Program-made: the position numbers and the translations under genes | Assembly (NCBI GenBank): GCA_002421905.1 | Contig: DISK01000010.1 | Location: forward strand, 1 to 64,000 | Length of the DNA stretch: 64,000 nt | Source of the DNA: Micavibrio sp. UBA6212 | Lineage (GTDB): Bacteria > Pseudomonadota > Alphaproteobacteria > Micavibrionales > Micavibrionaceae | Reading direction: 5' to 3' | Part shown: positions 16,001 through 25,424 of the stretch, piece after piece | Layout: each line of letters starts with the position of its first letter | Position numbering within the stretch: the stretch's first letter is position 1 | Notes under the pieces: model-generated | The model's input: the letters and a program-made list of their open reading frames with translations, nothing else | What the model was told of the DNA's origin: nothing | The model's database searches: none

Positions 16001-17015
16001 TATTTTTCCGGATTTTTCTGGAATCATAAGCATTCAAAATCTTACCAACTAATTTGTGGCGCACCACATCCGCGTTTTCAAATTTGATAAAGGAAATTTC
16101 ATCAATACTATTCAAAATTTCCATCGACTCTTTTAGTCCTGATACTTCGCCATTTATCAAATCTGTTTGGCTGGGATCACCAGTAATAATCATGCGGGAA
16201 TTATCGCCCATACGACTGAGAAACATTTTCATTTGCGTCGAAGTCGTATTTTGAGCTTCGTCCAGAACGACGTAGGCATGGCTCAAAGTGCGCCCTCGCA
16301 TGAAGGCAAGTGGGGCAATTTCGATTTCTCCACGTTCAAGCATTTTTTCAACACGTTCCCCACCAAGGAAATCATGAAGGGCGTCATAGATAGGGCGCAG
16401 ATAGGGGTCAATTTTGTCGCGCATATCACCGGGAAGAAAACCGAGTTTTTCACCGGCTTCTACGGCAGGACGACAGAAAATCAGTCGCTCAACCATACCT
16501 TTTTCATACAGCTCAACACCGACAGCGACGGCAAGATAAGTCTTTCCGGTACCGGCAGGCCCGACACCATAAATCATTTCTTTTCTTCGCAAGGCCTCGA
16601 CGTATGTCATTTGATTGGTTGTGCGCGGAACAACAGACTTGCGTTTGGTGACAATTGCATTTTGATCATTCAGAACAGGAGAGGCAGGAAGAATAGCGGC
16701 AGAATCATAATTGGGCATTTTCCGTTCACCGTCTTGTTTCGGGGTTTTTGAGGAAGGGTTTGCAAAATGGATCAGGGCATCAATATCTGCGGGGGAAACA
16801 ACTTCGAGTTTTTTGCTGTGAGTAACGCGCCCCCATAAGGACTGTAAAATCTGTTCGGTTAAGGCAACATTTGCGGCATTGCCCGAAACGGACAAAGTGT
16901 TTCCACGATCCGCAATCTCGACGTTAAGTGTTTTCTCAAGATAGGAAATGTTTGAGTTATGCTCCCCATAGAGAAGTGGGAGTAAAGACAAGTCGTTGAA
17001 TTCAAGAACAGATAT
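15990..17015 (-). CDS. ybeZ: PhoH-like ATPase (YbeZ), apparent ATA start
   Basis: A PhoH-family NTPase with Walker A GPAGTGKT, Walker B AYVVLDEAQN and the sensor-like ITGDPSQTDL. It works with YbeY in rRNA processing. The only standard start in the frame is a TTG at 16991, with no ribosome binding site. Eight codons earlier an ATA at 17015 sits seven bases after AAAGGAG, and the added residues (SVLEFND) look like the usual PhoH N-terminus. An in-frame stop at 17046-17048 bounds the frame, with no ATG, GTG or TTG before the ATA. I therefore annotate from the ATA (341 residues). A sequencing error in an ATG is the main alternative. Confidence 0.85.
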   Translation of the reverse strand: MSVLEFNDLSLLPLLYGEHNSNISYLEKTLNVEIADRGNTLSVSGNAANVALTEQILQSLWGRVTHSKKLEVVSPADIDALIHFANPSSKTPKQDGERKMPNYDSAAILPASPVLNDQNAIVTKRKSVVPRTTNQMTYVEALRRKEMIYGVGPAGTGKTYLAVAVGVELYEKGMVERLIFCRPAVEAGEKLGFLPGDMRDKIDPYLRPIYDALHDFLGGERVEKMLERGEIEIAPLAFMRGRTLSHAYVVLDEAQNTTSTQMKMFLSRMGDNSRMIITGDPSQTDLINGEVSGLKESMEILNSIDEISFIKFENADVVRHKLVGKILNAYDSRKIRKNNAT

Positions 17016-17044
17016 GGCGCAACTCCTTTGCTGATAATCTATTG

Positions 17045-17072
17045 ATTATAGCACGAACTAGGTAAATCAAAA
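17045..17072 (-). promoter_or_regulatory. promoter of the phoH-ybeY-corC-lnt operon
   Basis: A consensus -10 TATAAT (17045-17050) on the minus strand has a weak -35 TTTTGA 16 bases upstream. Transcription would start near 17038, giving a leader of only about 20 bases that contains the AAAGGAG site. Confidence 0.55.
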
Positions 17073-17125
17073 AGTAAACAAAAACAGATGCGTTGCAACA
17101 AATTTGGCCCGACTAATTGGTCTAA

Positions 17126-18505
17126 CTAAGCGGCCATGTCATCTTGGGCAAGTTCAACATTTCCGTGCAACGCCATTTGTCCTGCACTGGTGACAGTAAC
17201 ATCCAAAATCTGCCCTTCAAGTCTGTTATGGCCTAGTGGGCGATCCAGTTCGATATGGACGGCCTGATTATATTCGGTACGACCGTGCAAACGTTTACTT
17301 TGTAGGTCATGCGTGCGGTCAAACAGAACCGGAATAGTTTTTCCAATAAAGCTCTGGTTAATGGATATGGCTTGCTCGGTTAACAGGGCCTGTAGTCTTT
17401 GCAGGCGTTCGTTCTTGATTTCCTCTCGAACCAGTCCTGCCATGTTTGCTGCGGGGGTTCCGGGGCGAGGGGAGTATTTGAACGAATAGGCCGACCCATA
17501 ACCAACCTTGGATATCAATTCCATCGTGGCTTCGAAATCCTCATCTGTTTCCCCTGGAAAACCGACAATAAAATCCGAAGACAAGGCAATGTCAGGACGC
17601 ACATCACGAAAACGATTGAGCGTATCCAGATAGGATTGTGCTGTATGTTTGCGGTTCATAGCTTTTAGAATCTTGTCCGATCCACTTTGAACCGGCAGAT
17701 GCAGATAGGGCATTACTTTTTCCAGATCACGATGCGCGGCGATCAGATCATCTTCAACATCACAAGGATGGGATGTCGTGTAACGAAGCCGTTTAACATC
17801 GTCATATCCGTTTAGTTCCTCTAGTAATCGGGCTAGCGACCATGTTTTGCCATCCGGCCCCGTACCGTGGAACGCATTGACATTTTGCCCCAAAAGTGTG
17901 ATGTCCTTGACACCCGCCGCGATCAGTCGTTTGGCTTCGGCTAGAATCCCATCAACTGAACGGGAGTATTCAGAACCTCTGGTATAGGGAACTACACAGA
18001 AGGTGCAGAACTTATCGCAGCCTTCTTGAACGGATAAAAAGGCGCTTGGCCCTTCTGTGGCATTTTCTTCAGGAAGCTGGTCGAACTTTTCCTCAACAGG
18101 AAAATCTGTATTGATGATACGTTCTGCCCCATAGGCGCCGGTGATTTTGGCGACCATCTCGGGGAGTTGGTGATAAGTCTGGGGGCCGAATACCATATCG
18201 ACATAACGGGCACGAGATAAAATAACATCGCCTTCAGCTTGAGCCACGCATCCGGCAACAGCCACAATCATTTGCTGTCCTTGTTTCTCTCTTTTCTCTT
18301 TATGAGGGCGGATACGTCCCAAATCGGAAAAAACCTTGTCTGTTGCCTTTTCACGAATATGGCAGGTGTTGAGGATTGCCATATCGGCATCTTCATAGCT
18401 TTCAACGGTCTCGTACCCCAGCGGGCGCAGAATATCCTGCATACGTTTGGCATCGTATGTGTTCATCTGGCAGCCGTAACTCTTGATATAAAGCTTCTTT
18501 TTCAT
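17126..18505 (-). CDS. miaB: tRNA-2-methylthio-N6-dimethylallyladenosine synthase MiaB
   Basis: A 459-residue radical-SAM methylthiotransferase that modifies A37 of tRNAs reading U-starting codons. The N-terminal UPF0004 domain holds three cluster cysteines (Cys12, Cys48, Cys86). The radical-SAM cysteines are Cys163, Cys167 and Cys170 in CDKFCTFC, and a TRAM domain closes the protein (about 380-450). Upstream of phoH in the same direction, with a 110-base gap that contains the phoH promoter. Confidence 0.97.
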   Translation of the reverse strand: MKKKLYIKSYGCQMNTYDAKRMQDILRPLGYETVESYEDADMAILNTCHIREKATDKVFSDLGRIRPHKEKREKQGQQMIVAVAGCVAQAEGDVILSRARYVDMVFGPQTYHQLPEMVAKITGAYGAERIINTDFPVEEKFDQLPEENATEGPSAFLSVQEGCDKFCTFCVVPYTRGSEYSRSVDGILAEAKRLIAAGVKDITLLGQNVNAFHGTGPDGKTWSLARLLEELNGYDDVKRLRYTTSHPCDVEDDLIAAHRDLEKVMPYLHLPVQSGSDKILKAMNRKHTAQSYLDTLNRFRDVRPDIALSSDFIVGFPGETDEDFEATMELISKVGYGSAYSFKYSPRPGTPAANMAGLVREEIKNERLQRLQALLTEQAISINQSFIGKTIPVLFDRTHDLQSKRLHGRTEYNQAVHIELDRPLGHNRLEGQILDVTVTSAGQMALHGNVELAQDDMAA

Positions 18506-18583
18506 CTGGTATCCATGGTGATTGACGGCCCGTTAAACCACGGCTACAGTCCAAAAATCAATGAAAAATGCACTGGAACCGAC

Positions 18584-19528
18584 ATGAAAAAGACAGTTTT
18601 AGCCCTTGGAACAATGTTGCCCCCCGAAATGGATGACCTTGAGAGCCGCTATAACCTTATAAGACTCTGGAAGGAGGTCGATCCGGAAGCCACCTTGCAA
18701 AAGAGCCGTCTGGATGTTGTGGCAATTCTTTCTGCCTTTAATGGCATGCCGGTTACCCGCAAAATTATAGAATCTCTGCCCAACCTCGAAATTATTGCCC
18801 AATATGGGGCCGGCGTAAATAATATTGATGTTGAGGCCGCCAAAGAACGTACGATCGCCGTAACCAGTACGCCGGACACGCCTATGAATGATACGGCAGA
18901 CATAGCTCTTGCTTTGATTTTGGCTTCTTTGCGCCGTATTGTTGAGGCAGACATGTTTGTCCGTATTGGAAAATGGTCAACTGGTGCTTTTCCGCTGGCC
19001 ACCTCTCTTACAGGCAAACGGGTTGGAATAATCGGCATGGGGCGAATTGGGCAAGCGATTGCCCGCAGATGTCATGCTTTTGAAATGGAAATTTCTTATT
19101 TTGGTCCTCGTAAAAAAGAGGATCTGAAGTATAGGTATTTTGACAATCTGGAAAAAATGGCAAGAGAAGTCGATATTCTGGTGTGTTCTTGCGTTGGCGG
19201 TGAAGAAACCCATCATATTGTGAATTTGCCAGTTCTGAAGGCTTTGGGTGCGAATGGTATTCTGGTAAACGTTGCCCGTGGAACCGTTGTTGATATTGAA
19301 AGCCTGTTGATTGCACTGTCCAACAAAGACATAGCAGGGGCAGGTCTAGATGTGTATGAAAGCGAGCCTTCTGTGCCGGAGGCATTAATTTCTATGGACA
19401 ATGTTGTTCTGCTGCCCCATATAGGTGGCCATACACATGAAACCAAAACGGCCATGGGTAAACTTGCCATCGCAAATATTGATGCACATTTTGATGGCCT
19501 GCCCCTGATTACGCCGTATGCTGCATAG
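18584..19528 (+). CDS. D-isomer-specific 2-hydroxyacid dehydrogenase
   Basis: A 314-residue NAD(P)-dependent oxidoreductase. The central Rossmann motif GIIGMGRIGQAIA is at about residues 147-159. The substrate-binding YGAGVNNID, the conserved VARGTVVD and the catalytic His in LPHIGGHTHET are all present. It probably acts on glyoxylate, hydroxypyruvate or a similar 2-oxo acid. The specificity is not readable. The frame is open upstream across miaB. The ATG at 18584 begins the homologous region. Divergent from miaB. Confidence 0.9.
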   Translation: MKKTVLALGTMLPPEMDDLESRYNLIRLWKEVDPEATLQKSRLDVVAILSAFNGMPVTRKIIESLPNLEIIAQYGAGVNNIDVEAAKERTIAVTSTPDTPMNDTADIALALILASLRRIVEADMFVRIGKWSTGAFPLATSLTGKRVGIIGMGRIGQAIARRCHAFEMEISYFGPRKKEDLKYRYFDNLEKMAREVDILVCSCVGGEETHHIVNLPVLKALGANGILVNVARGTVVDIESLLIALSNKDIAGAGLDVYESEPSVPEALISMDNVVLLPHIGGHTHETKTAMGKLAIANIDAHFDGLPLITPYAA

Positions 19529-19543
19529 AGCTTAGAGGCTTAA

Positions 19544-20020
19544 TTGAAAAATATAATTATATTTCTGTTGATTATGGCAGTTTCTTCACCTGCTTTCTCA
19601 AAATGTTACAGTATGAAAGAAGCCGAAGCGGAGCAAGGAATCCGCATCCACAGTGAATTGATGGTGATTGGCCTGAATTGCCAGCATTTATGGCCAAAGA
19701 GTGATAAAAATCTCTATACACAATATAAAAACTTCACCACTAAAAATGCTCATTTATTCTCGGGATATGAAAAAACGCTGCTCAAATTTTACCGAAGCGA
19801 AGGAATATCTAGTCCCGAGCAGCGTTTGCATCAGGTGAGAACCGATTTTGCGAATAAAATATCAAAAGACGCTGCGGTTATGAGGCCTGATTCATTTTGT
19901 GCCGCTTATGCACCACGAATTCCCAAAGCGAACAAAATGGATGTGGCTCAAATCAAGAAATGGGCCGCTACGATCTTCCCATCCCATCCGGTTTCCCATC
20001 CTATCTGTGCAAAAAACTAA
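19544..20020 (+). CDS. secreted hypothetical protein with four cysteines
   Basis: A 158-residue protein not recognised as a family. A Sec signal peptide (hydrophobic 3-13, likely cleavage after SPAFS at 19) leads into a small helical, basic mature domain with Cys21, Cys46, Cys119 and Cys155, enough for two periplasmic disulfides. It starts at a TTG at 19544 preceded by AGAGG, 15 bases after the dehydrogenase stop. Co-transcription is likely, but the function is unknown. Confidence 0.7.
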   Translation: MKNIIIFLLIMAVSSPAFSKCYSMKEAEAEQGIRIHSELMVIGLNCQHLWPKSDKNLYTQYKNFTTKNAHLFSGYEKTLLKFYRSEGISSPEQRLHQVRTDFANKISKDAAVMRPDSFCAAYAPRIPKANKMDVAQIKKWAATIFPSHPVSHPICAKN

Positions 20021-20093
20021 CTCCTGACTTTTTTGTCGCAGCTTTTTCCGTTATGGCTGGAATACAGGGAGCCAAATATAACGGAGTTAAGGC

Positions 20094-21542
20094 ATGTCAA
20101 TCGACGCGGATATTAATAATACCATCCAGAGTATTTCAAAATCTATACAGGAGGTGATATTCTGGGGGCCGGAAATCGCCGGAATGACCTTTCCATTGAT
20201 TGTGATGTGGCTGGCGTTTGGAGCCTTGTTTTTCACCTTCTATCTGGGCTTTCCTAATATTCGCTATGCGCGGCACGCGTTCCAATGTCTTGGCAATAAA
20301 TTTAACGAACCGGATGCCAAGGGTCAAACTAGCAACTTCGAGTCTCTTTCTGCCTGTCTGTCGGCAACCATTGGCTTGGGAAATATAGCGGGAGTGGCGG
20401 CGGCGATTTCCTTGGGGGGCCCGGGGGCCGCATTTTGGATGTTGGTGCTCGGGATTTTTGGCATGGGTTCAAAATTTGCCGAAGTCATGCTAGGCCATAA
20501 ATATAGAGTGTTTCCCGACCCTGAACGTCCTGATGAAGTCTCAGGCGGCCCGATGTATTACCTGAAGGAAGCCTTTAATCGCTACAATTTGCCAAAAATC
20601 GGGGTTGTAATTGCCGCAATCTATGCTGTCGCTTGTATTGGTGGCGCGATTGGTGGTGGAAATATGTATCAGGCCAATCAGGTTTTTGAACAGGTTGTTC
20701 ATGCCACGGGCGGAGAGCATAGCTTTTTTGAAGGAAGAGGTTGGCTGTTCGGGTTGATTTTTGCCGCAATTACTGGAGCGGTTACATTGGGTGGTATTCA
20801 CTCTATTGCAACAGTAGCCTCAAAGCTTACGCCCCTCATGGCAGGGTTTTACACTCTTTGTGGTCTGATCGTCATTGCAGTAAATTACGAGCATATCCCC
20901 TCTGGAATTATGACCATTGTTACATCTTCCTTTTCGGCAGAAGCTGGGATGGGTGGGCTGGTCGGTGCAATTATTGCAGGGGTAAGGCGTTCTGCCTTCT
21001 CTAACGAGGCAGGGTTGGGAACGGCAGCAATTATCCAAGCTTCTGCAAAGACCAATTATCCTGTTCGTCAGGGGTTGGTCGGTGGCTTGGGGCCATTCTT
21101 TGATACGGTTATCGTTTGTATGGTTACGGCACTTGTGATTGTTATTTCAGGGGCTTACGACCCATCTCAAAGCCTTCAGGGTGTTGATCTGACTTCGCGT
21201 GCTTTTGAAACAGTCTTTCCGTGGTTCGATTATGCGCTGGCCGTATGTGTCGCTTTGTTCGCCTTTTCGACCATTATTGTTTACTCCTATTATGGGGAGA
21301 AATGCCTTGGCTATTTGCTGGGAGACAGAAAAATTGTGGCCATTAGCTTCCGGCTGGCATTTCTGGTTTTTGTCGTCCTTGGATCTTCGGTGAGTTTGGG
21401 AACAGTTATTGATATTGCCGATGCCACGTTCCTTTCCATGGCTGTACCGAACCTGATTGGTCTATATATGCTGGCTCCTGAAATCCGACGGGATCTTAAT
21501 GCCTATCTCGTCCAGATGGGATTAAAGAAACAGAAGACATAA
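20094..21542 (+). CDS. sodium:alanine/amino-acid symporter (AGCS family)
   Basis: A 482-residue inner-membrane transporter with about ten hydrophobic segments. The AGCS hallmark ATIGLGNIAGVAAAISLGGP lies near residue 90-110, GAFFTFYLGFPNIRY-like residues are near 45-60, and RRSAFSNEAGLGTAAI lies near 302-317. It imports alanine, glycine or similar with sodium. The start is supported by GGAG seven bases upstream. A nested hairpin follows the stop. Confidence 0.95.
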   Translation: MSIDADINNTIQSISKSIQEVIFWGPEIAGMTFPLIVMWLAFGALFFTFYLGFPNIRYARHAFQCLGNKFNEPDAKGQTSNFESLSACLSATIGLGNIAGVAAAISLGGPGAAFWMLVLGIFGMGSKFAEVMLGHKYRVFPDPERPDEVSGGPMYYLKEAFNRYNLPKIGVVIAAIYAVACIGGAIGGGNMYQANQVFEQVVHATGGEHSFFEGRGWLFGLIFAAITGAVTLGGIHSIATVASKLTPLMAGFYTLCGLIVIAVNYEHIPSGIMTIVTSSFSAEAGMGGLVGAIIAGVRRSAFSNEAGLGTAAIIQASAKTNYPVRQGLVGGLGPFFDTVIVCMVTALVIVISGAYDPSQSLQGVDLTSRAFETVFPWFDYALAVCVALFAFSTIIVYSYYGEKCLGYLLGDRKIVAISFRLAFLVFVVLGSSVSLGTVIDIADATFLSMAVPNLIGLYMLAPEIRRDLNAYLVQMGLKKQKT

Positions 21543-21559
21543 TATTTTTGATATTAAAC

Positions 21560-21607
21560 CGAAGAGGTTTGTGAAATATGGAAAAGTTTTTCCGATAAAC
21601 CTCTTCG
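21560..21607. other. 48-base nested stem-loop after the symporter
   Basis: Outer arms CGAAGAGGTTT (21560-21570) and AAACCTCTTCG (21597-21607) are a perfect 11-bp match. Inside them GGAAAA (21580-21585) pairs with TTTTCC (21588-21593). No U-tract follows. It may be a 3' stabilising hairpin or a repeat-family element. Confidence 0.6.
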
Positions 21608-21730
21608 TATAAACTTGAGTAACTTTTTGCCTGAATAACTTTTGATACTGTCTTGAATTTATTCACAAACCATGTAACGGTCATCCTAATCCAACACAGA
21701 TGAACTTATACGAACACGGGGCGACTGCTC

Positions 21731-24700
21731 ATGAGTCTTTTCGCAGCAAAAGAACAGGATGATTCTGTTCAGAATGAATTTGTATCTGAATCCACACCAA
21801 TCATTGAAAGTAAAATTTATGCAGGGGCTGGGCCCGTGTTAAAGAACTGGAAAATTTCAGTTCCTGAGGCTATGCCGGAGCAAACCCCAGAACAAGCCAG
21901 AGATGCGGAACAAAATCCTGATTCAGATTTATCAGAAAACTCTGAGTGGAAAGCCGACGGAATAGAGTTAATCGCGCCCCGTGGTTATACAGGTCGTCGT
22001 ATCAAATCATCCGGCCCAAATACTCCATACTGGTTACAAATGGGACAAGCTGTGGCTGTCTTCTTGACAGTTGCATGGATAACCTATGCAGGCCTTTATA
22101 TTCTTACTCTTCCTGGAAGTATCAAATCTATCGCAACGTCTCCATTGGCTTTGGGGCTGGTACTGGCATGTATCATGACGCCTGTTGCCATGTTGTGGTT
22201 GTGCATCTCCGCTTGGCAACGCCGTTCTGATGCCCATATTTACGCGCAAGCTTTGAAGCAGGAGCTGCGGGATATGTTATTCCCAAGTGAAGAACAATCT
22301 CGGCTGATTAGTGATGATATTCATCTTTTGATGAAACAGGCATCGGAAATGTCGGCATCATCGCGCGCGGCAGTAAAAGCCATCCAACGCGCTCGCTCTG
22401 GATTGCGCACCGAAATTCGAGATTTTTCCGGTGTGTCCCAAAAGGCGGAATTTCATATTGATCGTTTGGCAGATTCTTTAAGCAAGCGCGCCGAAGAATT
22501 ATTGACACTGACTGAAACAATTGAGGCACAGACCGAAGTTATAACACATAAATCATCTAAAGGTGTGCAAGCTTGGGAAAATGTATCCTCGGAAATTACA
22601 GAGTTGGGTCAGGAAATTGATGAAATTTTCTCCAACGGAGCAAGAATTATCACCAAAGCCAGTGAAGATGTTCATCAGAAGGTCTCTAGTGTTGAGGATT
22701 CTCTGGCGTCTGCTGCTGAAAAATTCTCCGCACGCATTAGTGAGGTCGCAGGGCAGATCGAACAAACTCAAGGAAAAATTGATAATGACACATCGCGCTT
22801 GGAGAAAATGGCGGAAACCATTATCTCGGGTGCGGATCGTCTTGAGGTCAGCCTGAAAGGTGCCGAGAAAATTTCCAGCGCAGTTGAAGGCGTGATGGAG
22901 GTGATGTCCGGAAGTCTTGAAAAAGTTGAAAATACTTCAAATGAATTATTTGAACGCACAGCTCATATTGAAGTGAAGTTGAATGAGCGGGCAGAAAATC
23001 TTAAAAATTCGGCCGAACAATTGTTGAACAGCACAACCGAACTTGAAAAGGTTGGGGATATTGCAACCCATAAATTGGGAGAGGCTCTGTCTATGGCGGT
23101 CTCTGGAGCAGATAATATTACGTCTGCAGTTCGTCGCGCCAAAGAGTTGTTGGATAAAACAATTGCCGAGGCCTCCGGCCAGATTGAAAATTCTTCCAGA
23201 CTGGCTGAACAGCGCATGGAAAACATCATGAATTCGGCGCGCATAAATCGTGACGGAATATCCGAAATTTTGAGTGTTATTGATGATAAGAACAAAGGCC
23301 TTGAAGCCATCACCGGAAAACTGGAAGCGCAGAAGGAAAAAACAGTAGAAGCAGTTACTCTGGTGACGGCTGCGCTCGAAAGATCTGCAGAACAGCTTTC
23401 AAAACGATCGGCAGAGCCTGTTACGTTGATTTCAAAATCAATCGAGCGTCTCGCAGAACAAACTGATGAACTGGATGACCGGTTATCTATCCGCATCGTT
23501 GAGCTGGAGCAAGGCAATAACAGAATGCGTACCACAGTTGAAGAAGTGGGCGCTATGATGAAAAACAGCCTGCAGGATACTGCGGCTGTTACGGGACAAA
23601 TCGTTGCACATTCAAAACAAATCAACGAACAAATCCAATCCCAGAAATCCAGTCTTGATGATCTGGTTGATGAACTGGAACGCAGAACCGGTGACATTGC
23701 AATGTTGCTTCAAAGCCAAAGCCAAAGTCTGACAGATACGCTGAATATTTCAGAAAGCCAGATTGGTCTTTTGGGCCAAGCTCTCTTTGAACGGAGTGAC
23801 AGCATGTTTGGCCGCGTGGCAGACGTAACGGATGAATTGTCTCAAATGGAAGTCCGCATTTCCGGAGCTCTGGATACGATCGGGCGTAAGGCGGCGGAGA
23901 CGGGCAGCTCTATCCATGAGAATGTCGAGAAGATTTCACTGTTGGCAGATCAAGCAACGCCTGACTGTAATCGCATGATTGCCGCAGCGGAGGCGCTTGA
24001 GGCAAAATATGCCAGTTTGCGCGAAAGCTATATGGAATCCACAGAAACTGTTTCCGAATGTCTGACCGATATCGGGCAACAGCTGGACGATCGGTTAGAG
24101 AAATTGCGTGTCGGGGTTGTCGATGGGTCTCGTACTATGTTGAGCATGTCGGAAGATCTAGGCAATACGATGGTTGATATTCGTCAGGCTGCAGAAGATG
24201 CACAAGATAGCCTGACCCGCGTTCAGACCGGTGTTGCAGGACGTATTGATGATCTGCAACTGGTAACCGATCAGGTCAGATCAAAGGTCGAAATGCTTCA
24301 GAAAAATCTGGATGTTTATATTCAGGATATTTCCGTGGTGGTTAATCGTGCAACCAGTGACTTGCAAGAGGCAACCGATCTATTCGGCCAATCAACCGAT
24401 ATACTCGATCATAAAGTTGATAACGTAACTCGGAAAATTGCTGATGGGGCTAAGTCTTATCTGGAAGAAGGACAACGCATGTCCTTGCTGGCAGAACAGA
24501 CAACCCACAAATCCGCGCGTATTGTGGCATCTGTAAGGGAAGAGGCCGGGGCCCTGGTGGACGCTGTCCAAGGGTCATTGTTGGAATTGCAAAAATCCGG
24601 AGAAACTTTGTCTGTTCGCGCCAAGGAAATAGAGACATATATGAATGCGTCTATGAACAGTGCGGAAACTTATGGTGAAGGATTGCGCCATCAAGCCAGC

Positions 24701-25378
24701 CAGATTTCTAACGTCTCGATGGAAGTGGTCGATCAGATTACAGATGCCACAGCCCGTCTGACCTCCAGAGTTGATGAGGTTCGTCAGGCAGGAAGTTCGG
24801 TCATGGATAATATCGAAATTTCACGTCAAAAACTGGTTGATGAATCTTCGCGCATGACAACGGTAACGCGGAAAGCCATTGAGGCTGCAGATGAAGCGGC
24901 CTCTGTCTTTAGCCGCAATTCGGCAAACCTGTATCGCTCAGTTCAGGAAATAGCAGATCAAGCCAAAAAACTGAAAGAAACGCAGCTTCGTTCCGAACGG
25001 GAAGCCTTCCTGTCGGCTTCGAAATTCGTGATTGAAAGTCTTTATTCTCTGGCTGTTGATGTTTCCCGTCATCTGGAAGAAGAAATTGATGCCCGTGTCT
25101 TGCGTGCGTACCAGCGTGGGGATGTCGCGGCCTTCACACGCCACCTTGTGGAATCCGCTGTCAAAATCCCGTTGGACAAAGGCCAGAAGAAATTTATCGA
25201 GGATAGTGAATTCCGCACCTATACACTGCGCTTTATCCGCCAGTACGAGGAAGTTCTCGAGCAAGCACACAATAATGACTATGGTGAGCTGTTGTCCTCT
25301 TTGTTCAATACATCGGATGTCGGCAAGCTCTATAAGATTTTGTGCGAAATCGCAGGGCGCAGTGCCAAGATTCACTAA
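21731..25378 (+). CDS. giant two-helix membrane coiled-coil protein, TipN-like layout
   Basis: A 1215-residue protein with no enzymatic motif. Residues 1-100 are acidic and Pro/Glu-rich. Two membrane helices follow at about 103-127 and 137-161. About 900 residues of heptad-rich, Glu/Ser/Ala/Lys helix then run to residue 1090. A distinct compact C-terminal domain of about 110 residues (SKFVIESLYSLAVDVSRHLE through GRSAKIH) ends the protein. Two N-terminal helices plus a long cytoplasmic coiled coil is the layout of TipN, the new-pole marker of Caulobacter, and PopZ is encoded 9 kb away. Identity with TipN is an inference. A structural role in the envelope or chromosome segregation is equally possible. 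Confidence 0.75.
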   Translation: MSLFAAKEQDDSVQNEFVSESTPIIESKIYAGAGPVLKNWKISVPEAMPEQTPEQARDAEQNPDSDLSENSEWKADGIELIAPRGYTGRRIKSSGPNTPYWLQMGQAVAVFLTVAWITYAGLYILTLPGSIKSIATSPLALGLVLACIMTPVAMLWLCISAWQRRSDAHIYAQALKQELRDMLFPSEEQSRLISDDIHLLMKQASEMSASSRAAVKAIQRARSGLRTEIRDFSGVSQKAEFHIDRLADSLSKRAEELLTLTETIEAQTEVITHKSSKGVQAWENVSSEITELGQEIDEIFSNGARIITKASEDVHQKVSSVEDSLASAAEKFSARISEVAGQIEQTQGKIDNDTSRLEKMAETIISGADRLEVSLKGAEKISSAVEGVMEVMSGSLEKVENTSNELFERTAHIEVKLNERAENLKNSAEQLLNSTTELEKVGDIATHKLGEALSMAVSGADNITSAVRRAKELLDKTIAEASGQIENSSRLAEQRMENIMNSARINRDGISEILSVIDDKNKGLEAITGKLEAQKEKTVEAVTLVTAALERSAEQLSKRSAEPVTLISKSIERLAEQTDELDDRLSIRIVELEQGNNRMRTTVEEVGAMMKNSLQDTAAVTGQIVAHSKQINEQIQSQKSSLDDLVDELERRTGDIAMLLQSQSQSLTDTLNISESQIGLLGQALFERSDSMFGRVADVTDELSQMEVRISGALDTIGRKAAETGSSIHENVEKISLLADQATPDCNRMIAAAEALEAKYASLRESYMESTETVSECLTDIGQQLDDRLEKLRVGVVDGSRTMLSMSEDLGNTMVDIRQAAEDAQDSLTRVQTGVAGRIDDLQLVTDQVRSKVEMLQKNLDVYIQDISVVVNRATSDLQEATDLFGQSTDILDHKVDNVTRKIADGAKSYLEEGQRMSLLAEQTTHKSARIVASVREEAGALVDAVQGSLLELQKSGETLSVRAKEIETYMNASMNSAETYGEGLRHQASQISNVSMEVVDQITDATARLTSRVDEVRQAGSSVMDNIEISRQKLVDESSRMTTVTRKAIEAADEAASVFSRNSANLYRSVQEIADQAKKLKETQLRSEREAFLSASKFVIESLYSLAVDVSRHLEEEIDARVLRAYQRGDVAAFTRHLVESAVKIPLDKGQKKFIEDSEFRTYTLRFIRQYEEVLEQAHNNDYGELLSSLFNTSDVGKLYKILCEIAGRSAKIH

Positions 25379-25424
25379 ATTCTTGCAATAAAGACAACGA
25401 CTGCGTTACATAAAATGCAGCCAT

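Noticed and set aside
22963..23697. Long minus-strand Ser/Arg/Phe-rich frame inside the giant coiled-coil gene
   Set aside because: It is the reverse-strand shadow of Glu/Lys/Ala-rich codons and has no start signal.
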